A DNA stretch of 64,000 nt from Paramacrobiotus metropolitanus. Its lineage: Eukaryota; Tardigrada; Eutardigrada; Parachela; Macrobiotidae. The stretch is taken from NCBI RefSeq assembly GCF_019649055.1, contig NW_026570314.1, forward strand, positions 434,001 through 498,000, in the 5' to 3' direction. Position numbers and translations under genes: made by a program. Below, piece by piece: positions 1 through 11,359 of this stretch; positions within the stretch are counted from its first letter, which is position 1; each line of letters begins with the position of its first letter. The notes beneath the pieces were generated by a model. That model ran no database searches, was not told where the DNA came from, and saw only the letters and a list, made by a program, of their open reading frames with translations.

Positions 1-133
1 GGAGACCCCGGGTGAAACTCCCGTGCAAAGAAAAAAACGAAACAGCAAAGAATGAAATACTCAAAAAGAGAAAAATTTAAGAAAGTGAAAAAAGGAAAAC
101 ATAAAAATGGAAAATTGAAAGCAGGCAGGAAAA

Positions 134-3100
134 TCAGTCGATCTCCAATAACTTGTAATTTCGCTGCAGTAAAACCTCCATTTCGAGCCGCAGTCCGCTT
201 AGCCTGTTCCTTTTTCCCGATGTTGCTATTCCGGCAGTAGAAAATACTCTTTCTACTGGTGTGCTGGTTGCAGGTGCGCTGGCGATACACATTGCCACCT
301 TGTGCAATTCTGGGAAAATATTGCGTCTTTGCTTCCAAAACTCAAAGCTGTCGAGCTCCAAGTTGTCTTTCACCAGTCTGTCTTTTGAAAAGTCCTCAGC
401 TTTGAACAAGGCACATTCTTTCAAGACGGGGTTCTTTTCCTTGGATGTAGTGGTGCCAGATTTTTTCTGAAATATCGAAATATTGTAATTTTATAAAGAA
501 AAAATTGACTTTTAGTTTTTGTGGGTGTATGGTTTTCGCCATTTCGGTTTCTTTGTCAGTTGTTGTTAACAATATTACTATTACTACCTCCCACCTCAGT
601 TATTATAGGCGTCCGTATATGGTTACTTGCCTTTAAGGCTTTCCGATTTATTCAGGCACACTTGACGGCACATTTCTAATGCGACCGTCTAACGCTTATG
701 TTGACCTTTGTCAGTAGGAAGAGCATCTATGATGGGTGTAGCTGTCATAAATAACAATAAATTGATACTAAAATATGCTAAAACTGTTAAGGATATCACT
801 ATAGCCTTCCCTTTTTACCCCCGGTTTTTATAGTCACCCCTTTTTGCACCCGTTACTTAAAGGCACCTTTTTTTCAAGGAGTTACCTAACTACACACTGT
901 CTGTGGTTATTAGAGACACCCATTTTCCGTGCCGGTTTTTAACGAATTAATACTTTTCGTATTTCACCGAAGCCAAAAAAATTTACAATCTTCTGTTTTT
1001 ATGACCTTTCCAGTAGGCAAGCTGATAATATCAACAAAAATGTTTAGATATTTGACGGAAATTTGGATATTGGACGGAAATTATTTGACGTACTGTACGT
1101 TGTCCAGCATTCCTACCGCAGTTCTGTAAACCTGGTCGGTTATTTCCGCTTTCATGCAAATGTTACCGGTATCGCTGCTACTCAACAGCAACAGCATTGC
1201 CCACTTGACACTGTACGGTTGTTAATGGCTTTAGCTATATCTGCACTGACAGTTTGGTACTGTTGTTTTTTTCTCAGCAAAGTTTACTGTTACGCGTCGA
1301 TTTTCTCGAAGCTTCTTCCATCTTTCCCGAATCAGCGGGTAACTGCGACCTACAACCTTACCGTACGCGCACTAAATGCTTTTAGACTACAGTATCACAG
1401 TGTTAGGTTGCAGCCTGCAAGCGGATTCCAATAATTAAAGTTAATAAGAAAATTTTATTTGTTTAAGTTGTTATTATGGGCGACAGCTTTTCTCGTCAAC
1501 ATTATTTTGTAATTTTGATTGATAATACATAGCATTACCTCAAGGATTCCGCTAAGATGGCTAAATCTACCCTTCTTAGCCGCCGGTTCGCCACGCGCTG
1601 GGCTGATATCGTCATCGGGAACATTGTCGCGCCCTTCCTTTCTATGAACCCGTTCGTTCATGTCCTTAATGTACTTCATCGCTGCCGATGACTGTGATTC
1701 ATCCAGTAGGTTCCTGTAAGTTGGATGCAGGAAAGCAGCCGCCAAGAAGAACGGATTGTGCTTCTCGTGACGCGGATCCAAAAACACCGAAAAGCGGCGA
1801 TTTAACTCAGAGAGCAGCTTATTGGCAGTGTTGGTGATCACCCGCTTTCCAGCACAAAGCTTCAAGTGCTCCTGTAACTGGCGGATCGAGGGAACAACGA
1901 GTTCTGCAGTGTTATATTTTTCTCCACTGGTTGCCTCCGTGTACTCGTGAAAGGGCCGAAGAAGGAAGATGATTGCTTTGATCTTTTCATAGTCGGTTTC
2001 CAGAAGCGTGTCGAATTTTTGCTCTTGACCGACTATCGTAAGGAATTCGCGAACCTCATAAAGCCTAAATGAGGCGCACAATGTTATAACACATTTAAAA
2101 CACTATTAATATAATAATTTCTTATCCTTCATAATTGAACGTTTAGGCATTAAGGGCGTTATAAGTATGCATTTGCACCACTTAATATCACAATATGTAC
2201 CTACTGTGATTGTAACCGAGTCACAAGGTACTGATATGATATTAGTAATTATGGTTTACAGTAATTGTAATTGTGTTAGCCCGTACAAGTATAGCATTCG
2301 TGATACCGTGCGACATTCCGGTTTTACGCCGTATCCACAAACAACATTGATGGTTTTCGAAAACTTGACGATGTACAGACAGCCATACTTTGGAAATGCA
2401 AACAAAATTTAAGCAGTAATGTAGGATAAATTTAAGTGATAAAACAGAGTACCATTGGCTGTTCACTGTAGTGGACACTGGAGATTGACAATAATTGTAG
2501 GTTGCGAAGTGTAGTGCCAATAGTAGAAGCAAACTTTGATTACGAGACTTATAATTTTAGCATCTGGTGGGCAGAATAGGAGAAAAGCGGAAGTGTTTAT
2601 AGTAACATTTAAATAGCCCAGTAAAGAGCATAAAGGGGTTTAAATAATGCATGTTATAGCAGTAAAAAAAGAATACTAACCTTTCCAACACCAGTAACGT
2701 GGAATTCCAACGCGTCTTAACATCTCCGATGAGTTTCTTTCCTGCCAATTCAATAAGACGAGAAGTGGCAATGGCAGAACAGTTGAACCGAGTAATTAAC
2801 TTCAGTGCTTTCTTCACGACATCTTTGAGTTCTGCCGATGCGTCGAACTGGCGAGCCACTAGCTGCAGAGTGTGAGCAAAACAAGGAAGCCGATAAAGGT
2901 CACTCAGCTGGGCATCGTGATCAGCTTCGCATGCCAAGAAATCGTTAATTTCGTCGTCTAGTGATTTTTGTGACTCGGTTATTTCTGTTTCATCCCGCTC
3001 AGCTGCGCTCAGTCCGTCGTAGTTCTCATCGTTGCCCAGGGATAAAGTGGCTATAAAGTATACTATTGCAGCCCTTAAATTGTATTATGTATTTTACTCT

Positions 3101-4677
3101 TGACGGTGCTTTAAAAAATAAATACAGCACTTCATATAAACTTAGTTTGCTTATCGCTTTACAGCATACCGTTTAAAATTTGGCTTTCGTCAGCATGCTC
3201 CAGTTCGCTCATCGCCATTTCAATGATTTCCAACTCTTCATCCTCTGTCAACTCTCGTTCAACATCATTCAATGCCGCTACCATGTTGCTTCCGTTGTCC
3301 GTTACCACAATCAGGATATCTTCTTCGGATATACCATATTCTTTCAAAACTTCAAGTATCAGCTCTCTGATACGTTCTCCTGTGTGCCGGCCGGGAAACA
3401 GTTTTACGGCTAACGTCACTGACCAACGCGTCATGTTGTTGTCGACGAAATGTGCTGTTATGCCGAGAAAGCTTTCTGTTAAGCCTCTTTTAGTCCATAT
3501 ATCGACACACATCGTGATCAGTCTACGAAAAGGCGAAAATGTAAGAACTTCAAAAGAAATGTCTGCTGAGTACTGAGCACCAGTACGGTGTTTCTTAATA
3601 TAGCTAAACCAGAGTCATATTCGACTTCGCCTGAGATGCTCTTGTGATCTACAGTCATTTCCCTGAAACAGTTCCTTTTCATGTATTTTAAGGTTTGCAT
3701 TTTGTGTGCGGGTTTTTGCAGTATACGAATGCGATTAGACACTGTTCTTAGCTATTAATTATAATAAATGTATTTTCTTGTTGTAGATTGTAAAGCACGC
3801 TTACTCGTAATTATGATGCCATCAAGAAGCAAGTGTACAGTGGTATTAGCCTAAGAAATAACGAATTGCGTGGGCCACGCTAGCGATTTTTCTTCATTAA
3901 AAAATTATAGGAATACAGGATTACGTACAGTACATTAAAGGTGCATGCATTATGTACTTCAATTTGTTTTTTACCATGCCCACTGGACTAGTGCCAATAA
4001 AACGCCTTCACAGCGATAAATGCAATAAACGAGCAAATAGCAGCAATGTCTTGATACAATATGTATCTAGTACACCTAACGATTGATTTAAATTTTCAGG
4101 GAAAAGTTCAGTGCGAACACACAATTCAGTTGTCTTACCCTTTGCAGTTCTTAATAGCCGCTTTGATCCGGTCTTTCATTGTCGCGTAAAACTTTGGACA
4201 CTGAGTAGCAACTGTTGATTTGGACGGTTTACGAAATCGCGGATTGAGAATGCGGCAAAACTTCTTCAACAAGGGATGATCAACTGAACTGTAAGATGCC
4301 GTGGAACAGACGATAAACCCAGATAGTGCTGCAACGGCTTTCTTGTAGTCCGGCGAGTCGTTTGGCCAGTAACCACCAGGTGGCGGCCTATCTTCTGTCT
4401 TACTCTGAGCGGCGGCACGTTCTGTTTCTTTCTCCCGTTCTTCTCGCTCCAGCTGCTGATATACTGCCGCATGAACCTTGCGCACGTGCTCCTTCAGATT
4501 GCTGGTCCTTTTTTTCTTGAAGGTTTTATTACACTGATCGATGTGGCACGTTGTTTCTTCTTTATCCTGATTGTACGTCATGTATCCCGATTTCCACAGT
4601 ACCGAGCTCGATGGTCTACCAGGCCCAGGTTTCTTCGGTATAACAGAGGAAAGCCCGTCGTCTTCTTCGTCGCTCAT
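134..4677 (-). CDS. hAT-superfamily transposase-like gene, 5 exons, 706 aa
   Basis: Exons read on the minus strand: 4677-4139, 3522-3170, 3050-2681, 2064-1539, 466-134. All junctions are GT-AG, phases agree, and the total is 2121 nt with a TGA stop. Exon 1 carries an acidic start, a GPGRPS basic stretch and a BED-type zinc finger (C-x5-C, then H-x4-H ending HVRKVH). It also holds the hAT motif VDHPLLKKFC. Exon 2 holds MCVDIWTKRG (first catalytic Asp) and VVTDNGSNM (second Asp). Exon 3 holds LPCFAHTLQLV. Exon 5 ends with the hAT dimerisation signature ASAPATSTPVERVFS. The order matches ZBED/hAT transposases and the length is typical. An intact frame means either a recently active element or a domesticated gene. 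I could not identify terminal inverted repeats, and one end may lie left of the window. Introns are 616, 119, 616 and 1072 nt and hold nothing I recognise. Confidence 0.88.
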
Positions 4678-5846
4678 GTTGACAGTTATGCGTACAAATT
4701 AAGCCGTTGTAATCCCCAAAGAGATAAAACCGCTAACCGGCAAAAAGCTACACAAAAATTTTACGCATAAAATAACAACGGTTGTTAGCAGCGCAGCACA
4801 AAACATATTTGTCTCGCTCTAAAGACAAGAACGTGTTAATAATTGCAGTTTCTCCTTAGTGAACTTTTATTCACAAGCAGGAGTCGATTATAGAAGATCT
4901 CATTGTGCTCACTTTCAGTGAAAGAGACAGGCTAAAAATAGTTCTCTTCTTTTTGCCTGAATGCGCGCGCATTTTCATATTCTGGCAATGTCCATACTCA
5001 TATCGTACACCATGCGGTACAGGAATTTACTCCTCCTGAAGAAATTGCTTTTGTAGATCAGCGATTGGTTATTACTTATCAGCCAGCACATCTATTTTCT
5101 CAATATTTTGAGGCACGTGCGAGATATCGTACTTTCATGATTATACTGCCAGGCGCCGAGCATTTACATGTTTCGTCTTCAATGCCCGCCTTTGCTTATA
5201 CTCTGATTCCGGTCTGTTTATTGTCAAGTAAAATTCATTATTTTACAAGACTAGAGTACATGAGTCCATGACTACAAGTCAGACGCAGTACACAGCATGG
5301 GAGACGATTGCGAAAGCAGGTTACGCAGCAGCATGTACAATTACAGGCGGTCGAGGTTGAAAAAATGAATGTCTTATACGCCTTACTGAATAGTATTGAT
5401 TGCAAGTTGAAGTTATAAATCTGAAGCATTCAAAACAGCACCCAACTGTTTCATCAATAAAAATTCAGGCAATTTTACTTAAGCTTAATTAATTTTGCTC
5501 AAGCAAAATTATCCAGGTATAATTAAGCTTCAGTATAATTAAAAATGACCAATTTTAATTATGCTCAAGCTTAATTAAAATTACGCAATTTTAATTATGC
5601 TCCAGCATAATTAAAATTGCCATAATTTTAATTGAATTAAGTAAAATGTTTAATTCCCAGCATAATTAAGAGTTTAATTATCACTATTTTCACTGTGCGA
5701 TCCGAATCCTTTAGTTACGATGCCAGTTTTGTTCTACAGCTTCTGAAAGATTGTAAACTGTAACATCTCTAACAAAAGTACCTGCTGGTGCCTTGCAAGT
5801 TAAAGGCTATTCTTTTTTTGGCTAGAATTTGCTTCCCAATCCAACC
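4678..5846. other. intergenic, AT-rich, with palindrome cluster
   Basis: There is no coding signal between the divergent hAT and BTB-BACK 1 genes. The part from about 5450 to 5690 is very AT-rich and contains the palindromes listed separately. Promoters of both flanking genes should lie here, but no clear TATA box was assigned. Confidence 0.6.
5491..5620. repeat. cluster of three palindromes sharing a GCT-NN-AGC core
   Basis: Three inverted repeats lie in a row. The first, at 5491-5510, has 9-bp perfect arms around CA. The second, about 5552-5581, has arms ATTTTAATTA-GCT with one mismatch around CA. The third, at 5585-5620, has 17-bp perfect arms around CC. Arms are almost pure A/T except for the central GCT/AGC. 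This could be an extruding cruciform, an unstable satellite or the remains of a foldback element. Confidence 0.8.
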
Positions 5847-8273
5847 ATGTCGGGAAAATCTGCGCCGATCGCGCTCGCAGACGACGCGCAGCCGCGCCGA
5901 GGCGCAGTGGCAGGGATAGCCAATCGCCTGCAAGGTTCTCTGAACAGTGGAGAACTAAGTGATATAAAATTCGTTGTCGGACGCGATCACGGTGAAACAC
6001 GGATGTTCACTGCACTCAAGTACGCGCATTGCAGCCTAATATTGATCAATCTCCAGCTGTCAGTCCTTCAGTGGTTGCCCGATGAATTCTGACTTTGCAG
6101 GTGCATCTTGAGCCTGAGCAGCGATGTTTTCTACACAATGTTCCACGGCAGCATGCCAGAGCGGAAGAAGACCGTAGATATTCCCGAAGTTCTGCCTGAA
6201 GCCTTCGAGACCATGCTGAAGTAAGCAGACATAATGTGTATCTGTGTGTCACAGTTTTTCCCTGAAATTCGCGCGCTGGTACTTGGCTCAACACTGTCTG
6301 TTGCAGTTACATGTATACTGACAAGGCTGATCTCACTGTGGAGAATGTGTGGCCCGTGTTGTATTGTGCAGATAAATATGATCTTCCGTTACTGCTGGAA
6401 CAGTGCAACCAGTTTGTTTCGAAGCACATTCGAGCGGACAACTGCCTGACACTTCTGGAAAGGGTACACAGTCTATACATGATACAACGAATGTAAAATT
6501 GCTCAAGACGCTTACAGATTACTATTTCTCTGAGAAACACTTTATAGCGGTATCACCGGTATGAATCAAAATTCGTTACAAAATTAAAAATCTCCACAGT
6601 TTTTGTCAATGACTCTAAGTTAATCTGTCAACTTTCGTACTTCAGAGAAAGTTAGTTGTGTGTTCATTGCTTGTGTTGCGAAGAAGCCAAATCAATGGCA
6701 TCCCAGTTCATGTGTGTCCGTACTTACCTTTACTAACAGCGCGCTCACAACTTCAGCATTCAGCATTGTTCTCTCTGCAGGGTGCAAAGTGGCATCCTGA
6801 CGATACCGTGCAGTTCTGCTTCCGTGTGGCCGAGGCATACTCCGACATCGTGTTCAAATTAAAAGAATTCAGTGCTATCAGCCGAGACACGTTGCAGAAA
6901 CTGCTGGAGTGTAACACGCTGCGAATAGACGAACACACAGTATACAAAGCTGTGGAGAGGTTAGTAATAGAGTGAATATCTTCCAGCTTAATTACTGCTT
7001 CTTATGCTTACGATTGTGTAATCGATCGGAGCGCAGCTAATGGCTGAGTTTTGTCAGGAGATGATTTAAAATTAAAAGTGACATAAGCAGGTCATGGCAG
7101 ACAGTAAGCTTGTAAGGGGAATTAATTGTACAATATCGCTAGCAGTAATAGTCGATGACCGGTGCTCCCGTCGAGCCATGCCTGATTTGGATTGTATAGT
7201 CCTTGGCCGTTGCATTAAATTTTTTTGACTGCAGCTGGTGCGTGGAAGCTTGCAAGCGGAATAATCAGGAGGCGTCGGCAGCCAACCGGCGTGCAGTACT
7301 GGGAGAGGCGTTTTTCCTTATCCGATTTCCCCTGCTTAGCCCTACTCAGCTGGCTGACGGCCCTGCCAAGGTAAGAAATGAGCGCGTAAAATACGGGTAG
7401 ACAAATTTAGTTGGTTTATATGTAATTTGTATTGCGATAATGTGAACCGTAGCCAAATTCGATCATCGGCAGATATCTTGCCTCAAGCGACCTGTTACTT
7501 TGATTACTCAGTAATTGCTCCATGCAAACTGCAGGAATTCCTAAGCGCTAGCAACACAATGATTGTTCCTTCCTTACCCGTAGGAATCCTGCGTAGCTAA
7601 ACTACACTTACGTCCTGTTTTCTCTTAGACCGGCTTATTGTCCGAACGGGAACAGCTGGATCTCTACACGTACATGCTGGCCACAACGAAGCCCGTGAAT
7701 TTGTTGTTTTCTACTGAGCAACGAACGCCTCAGCCTTTCCGTATCCTTCGTGAGGAATTCCAGCCTCAGGAAGAGGTCTTCGTGGAACAGCACCCGTTCT
7801 GGGTACCAGCGGAAGTGCTCGGTGTCCACTCTTCGCAAATGATTGTGTCCAATTGTGAGCGTGCCGACGAAGGAAGAATTTTGCTGGTGGAACCGGGACA
7901 GTTCATACGTGCTGCCGGTTTCTTGACAAAAGGTCGTTATCTAGCGTGCCACTGTGGTGCCGCGAAATATGCCGTTGCGGTTTATCAGAGGCCAAGCTCT
8001 TCAGGTCATTGTGTTAAAGTGGGTAGCCGAAACGAAATGGTGCCGTTTGGGGATATTTTTGTTCGGCCTGATACTGCGCGGGATTGGGAAATTTTTCGTG
8101 TAAGCGACGAGGGGGAGGAAAACGATGCACGTGACAGTAGCGATCACGATGATGACGGCGATGAGGAGGAGGAGGAGGAGGAGGAAGAAATGGACGAAGA
8201 AGAAGAGGAAGAGATGAATGACGAGGAGGAAGAAGAAGAGGAGGAAGAAGAGGACGGAGAGATGGAGGACTAA
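5847..8273 (+). CDS. BTB-BACK protein 1, 6 exons, 469 aa, acidic tail
   Basis: Exons: 5847-6019, 6101-6220, 6307-6463, 6781-6959, 7235-7370, 7629-8273 (1410 nt, in frame). The start is the ATG in CCAACCATGTCG, conserved in all five copies. Residues about 34-150 form a BTB/POZ domain: GELSDIKFVVGRDHGE, LSLSSDVFYTMFHGSMPERK, then YTDKADLTVENVWPVLYCAD. Residues about 151-255 are a BACK-like helical region (DTLQKLLE, DEHTVYKAVE, SANRRAV, IRFPLL). This resembles the BTBD3/BTBD6 type, probably a Cullin-3 substrate adaptor (inference). From about 256 a domain I do not recognise follows (LLSEREQLDLYTY, FWVPAEVLGVHSSQ, LLVEPGQFIRAAGFLTKG); it lacks a recognisable PHR domain. The protein ends in about 45 mostly Asp/Glu residues. 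Carboxypeptidase pseudogene A lies 1 kb downstream. Confidence 0.9.
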
Positions 8274-9313
8274 GAGCAAAGGAAAATGATGGCCGCGAGA
8301 CACTAGAGTAGTAATGAGACTAACAAACATCAAGTGAGCGTAGTCAGGAAACGCCGAGGCACGCAACAGCTACTGAGTAGGTGTACAGTTTAATTTCAGG
8401 TCGAAATTTCAGGTTTTTAGGTTTCGCGGAATGAGCACCTCTTTGATTTCTGGAAAGTGGGTTTTGAACAGTTTTAAGTTTTTTACGGATGTAGCGAAAC
8501 GATGTGTGTAAGTTGTTTATTTGGACGCAGTTATTCTACACTACTAACTAACTCATAGTATTAGCGTTTATTGTTTGTTGAGTACGACATCATAAAAATG
8601 TACCTTTGTTTTTGCTCCAGAGAGCTAGAAGAACTCTTCTTTTTGTTTTAATTAGCGGATTTTCAAGTTCAAGTGTAAATGGCGTTTCGCTTGTACACGT
8701 TGGTAATAAAGATTATTGATCACTGTTATTTTCCTATTTTGCTACGTATATCATTCACTGTAAAAGAATGCGCTAGGAAAGCGGAGAGGAAAAAGCAGAA
8801 ACGGGAACATTTCATAATCAGATGCAATGATAGCACATCAAGTAAAACTTTTGATGCTTTTGAGCCTTCCGGATCTGGTAGTGAGATGTTAGATTGAGAT
8901 GCAATTGCCGATTGCCCAACTTACAGTCCGCTCATACCACGTCGCTGCATGCCTTATAGTTATTATACGTGAAAAGTTCTGCTACCATATAATTGTAGAT
9001 GAACAACTATCATTTACAGTTTTCGTGTGGATGCAAAACAGTGGAAACTGCCTGACGACTTGGTAAGAACGTTTTAAGGTTGAACTGTTATATAAGCAAG
9101 GGATGTCACTGCATACTTACTGGAATTAAAGAGTAGCCGACGCGGTGTACTTACTTCTTAGTACTCGTAACAACTGAATCCCATTATCCCAAAATGCCAC
9201 TATGCACTTGATATCTACGAAACCCTGATATCCAGCAATTTTCCCAAGCAATAATCATGTCCGCTGCTTGCCTACTTGCTGATCCCAAAGCACCAGACAC
9301 ACTGCTGTGCCAC
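8274..9313. other. intergenic; start may hold decayed BTB-BACK 1 tail
   Basis: At about 8310-8365 the DNA resembles the region after BTB-BACK 2 that encodes an acidic stretch followed by a basic end in another frame. This suggests leftover coding sequence of a once longer C-terminus. The rest shows nothing recognisable. Confidence 0.4.
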
Positions 9314-11015
9314 CATGTGGCGAAGAGTAGTCTGCCTTAGCATTACGCTGTTTTTGCTCCAACTGCAAATGAACGTGGAAGCTGTGAACTATGAAAATTG
9401 AGTACCTGCTGAACTGTCGCGCTGTTTGTTCGGTTTTTCACATTCCTAACCGATTTGTTTTCAGCTGCTCAATTTTCCACGTAATTCCTACCTCGATGCA
9501 GCACATTGACGCTCTGCAACAGCTCCTCCATGATTTCCAACACTTTATCCAGGTTGCCTACAAAACGACAGTCCGATAAGTTTGGTTTTAGCTAATGCAT
9601 GCGCTGCGGTACTTTATCAGGGTGCGCCACAAGCAGGCATCCAGTTCTGGGATGTAACATTCCTTCTGAATAAAAGGCATAAGGTCACCGTAGCTCTGGA
9701 CGAAATAGCTGACTTCCAAACATTCTGCCGCAACGGCAGAACCTCGACACTGAACCGATATGGGAAGACTTCTCCCGGTAAGCGGACGTGTTCTAACAAA
9801 TTTGGACGTAAGGAATTTAGGCAAAGGAAGCCTTTCTGCAGTGTTTAGTGTACTGAAAGAACACAATGGGCCGACCAACCGGCTGGACACTGACAAAGCT
9901 CCATTCATGAACTGAGACACTTACCATCGATGCACAACAGTACGATACAGATTTGCAGTTAGGACCGCCAGTAAACATTATCCTAACTAATAACTTGTGA
10001 AGTGACTGTTTCAGATTACGAGCTTCTATTTGTACTTGGAGACAACGCATCCAGACATCGTGCGCCGCGTACTCTTAGGCCAAACGTACAAAGGACGCAA
10101 TATGCGGCTGCTGAAGGTCGGTCGTCTCGACGCCAACGGAGCATTCAGTGATCCCACTAAACCATCCATCTGGGTGGACGGAGGTGCTAACATCCGCTAT
10201 GATTTCTTGTATTATCGATTCTACAGAATACTTAGACATTTTTTGTATCAAAAACCATGATTTACATAAAACCACTCAGTAGCGAAAGTGTTTCTATAAG
10301 GCTGCAACATTGAAGTAACTATGAAATATCCTTCCATCAGACATCCATGCACGCGAGTGGATCTCGAGCGCCACGGTGACCTTTGTGCTTAACCAGGTTT
10401 GAAGTAAATATTGATTACTTATGACAGCTCTGACAAGCTGGCCGCAAAATGGCCGTAGATGGTGACAGGCAGCAGTAACAAATGGATGTACGAGAATCTG
10501 AACTGGTATTTTGTGCCTATGATCAACCCGGTGGATACGACTACAGTTGACAGACTCTACACCCATAAAACCGTAATAGCTCTTATGGCATTCGGCTTCG
10601 ATGAGTTTTTCATCGTTTTGCGCATGAAGGACCGTTTGTGGCGGAAAACCAGGAGGATTGATCCATTTAGCGAATGCATGGGTGTGGATCCCAACCGAAA
10701 TTACGACTTTATGTGGCAGAGTAAGAGTATTATTAGAGTAGCGGTGATTTAGTAAGTGCTGAGTCGACCATTGTGCCATTTGTTTTGGCTTTGAGCAGAA
10801 GTGCTGCCGGCGGTAGATCCCTGCAGCCTCACCTACGGCGGCGCGTCGCCCTATTCCGAGCCGGAATGTATGCTTATCTTCGAAAAGATTCTGGATTTTC
10901 GGCGGGAATTGCGGGCCTTCCTGACCTTTCATTCCCACTCCCAGTTACGGAGGCGTCAACGCCACCGTGGCATTACGTGCCGTCTACGGAACAGTGTACC
11001 GTGTAGGGATCACCG
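9314..11015 (+). pseudogene. M14 carboxypeptidase pseudogene A
   Basis: Nearly every exon of the intact gene at 26091-28226 has a counterpart here in order: signal exon 9314-9395, propeptide exons about 9466-9551 and 9620-9779, then about 9850-9950, 10016-10186, 10339-10398 (HAREWISS zinc motif), 10458-10556, 10629-10719 and 10799-11010. Damage: the exon 1 donor is lost (the frame runs into a stop after VNYEN), exon 3 has an indel, exon 4 has Trp changed to a stop (AACTGAGACACT), and exon 7 has a 1-nt deletion. After HSHSQL, exon 9 is joined straight to exon 10 sequence, removing the intron and the end of exon 9. Exons 11 and beyond are absent. A functional enzyme is not possible without unlikely splicing. 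Confidence 0.85.
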
Positions 11016-11359
11016 CTTTCCAAACTTTTTTCAAAAGACATGCCCCGAAAATTTAAGGTGTACAGTGCATCATTGTATGAAGTCATCATTAACTAAGACG
11101 GCGTATAACATAACATTTTGAGCTAACGTAAAACGAAATTTCGTAAAAAAACGATCATCACGGCGGCTAATTCGCAGCGCTCACAAATACTAATCAAAAC
11201 AAAGTACCTATTACGCACAATCGCAACTATTATGCATATCGGCATATGGTCGAAGCATTCACACGATGTATCTGAACCGGCAGCCGCCGCCGGAAAAATT
11301 AGTTGGCGCGTTTCTGACCAGTAGCAGCTACGAACACCGCGATGCCATAAATATGATGC

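Noticed and set aside
3518-3742. Extra exon of the hAT gene
   Set aside because: It falls in intron 1. Splicing 4139 to 3522 gives a continuous frame and matches the hAT domain order, while including this piece would break it.
8001-8366. Minus-strand frame of 121 codons rich in Leu/Phe
   Set aside because: It is the antisense of the Glu/Asp-coding GAG/GAA repeat of BTB-BACK 1.
10294-10938. Minus-strand frame of 214 codons
   Set aside because: It lies antisense to exons 6-9 of carboxypeptidase pseudogene A and shows no family signature.
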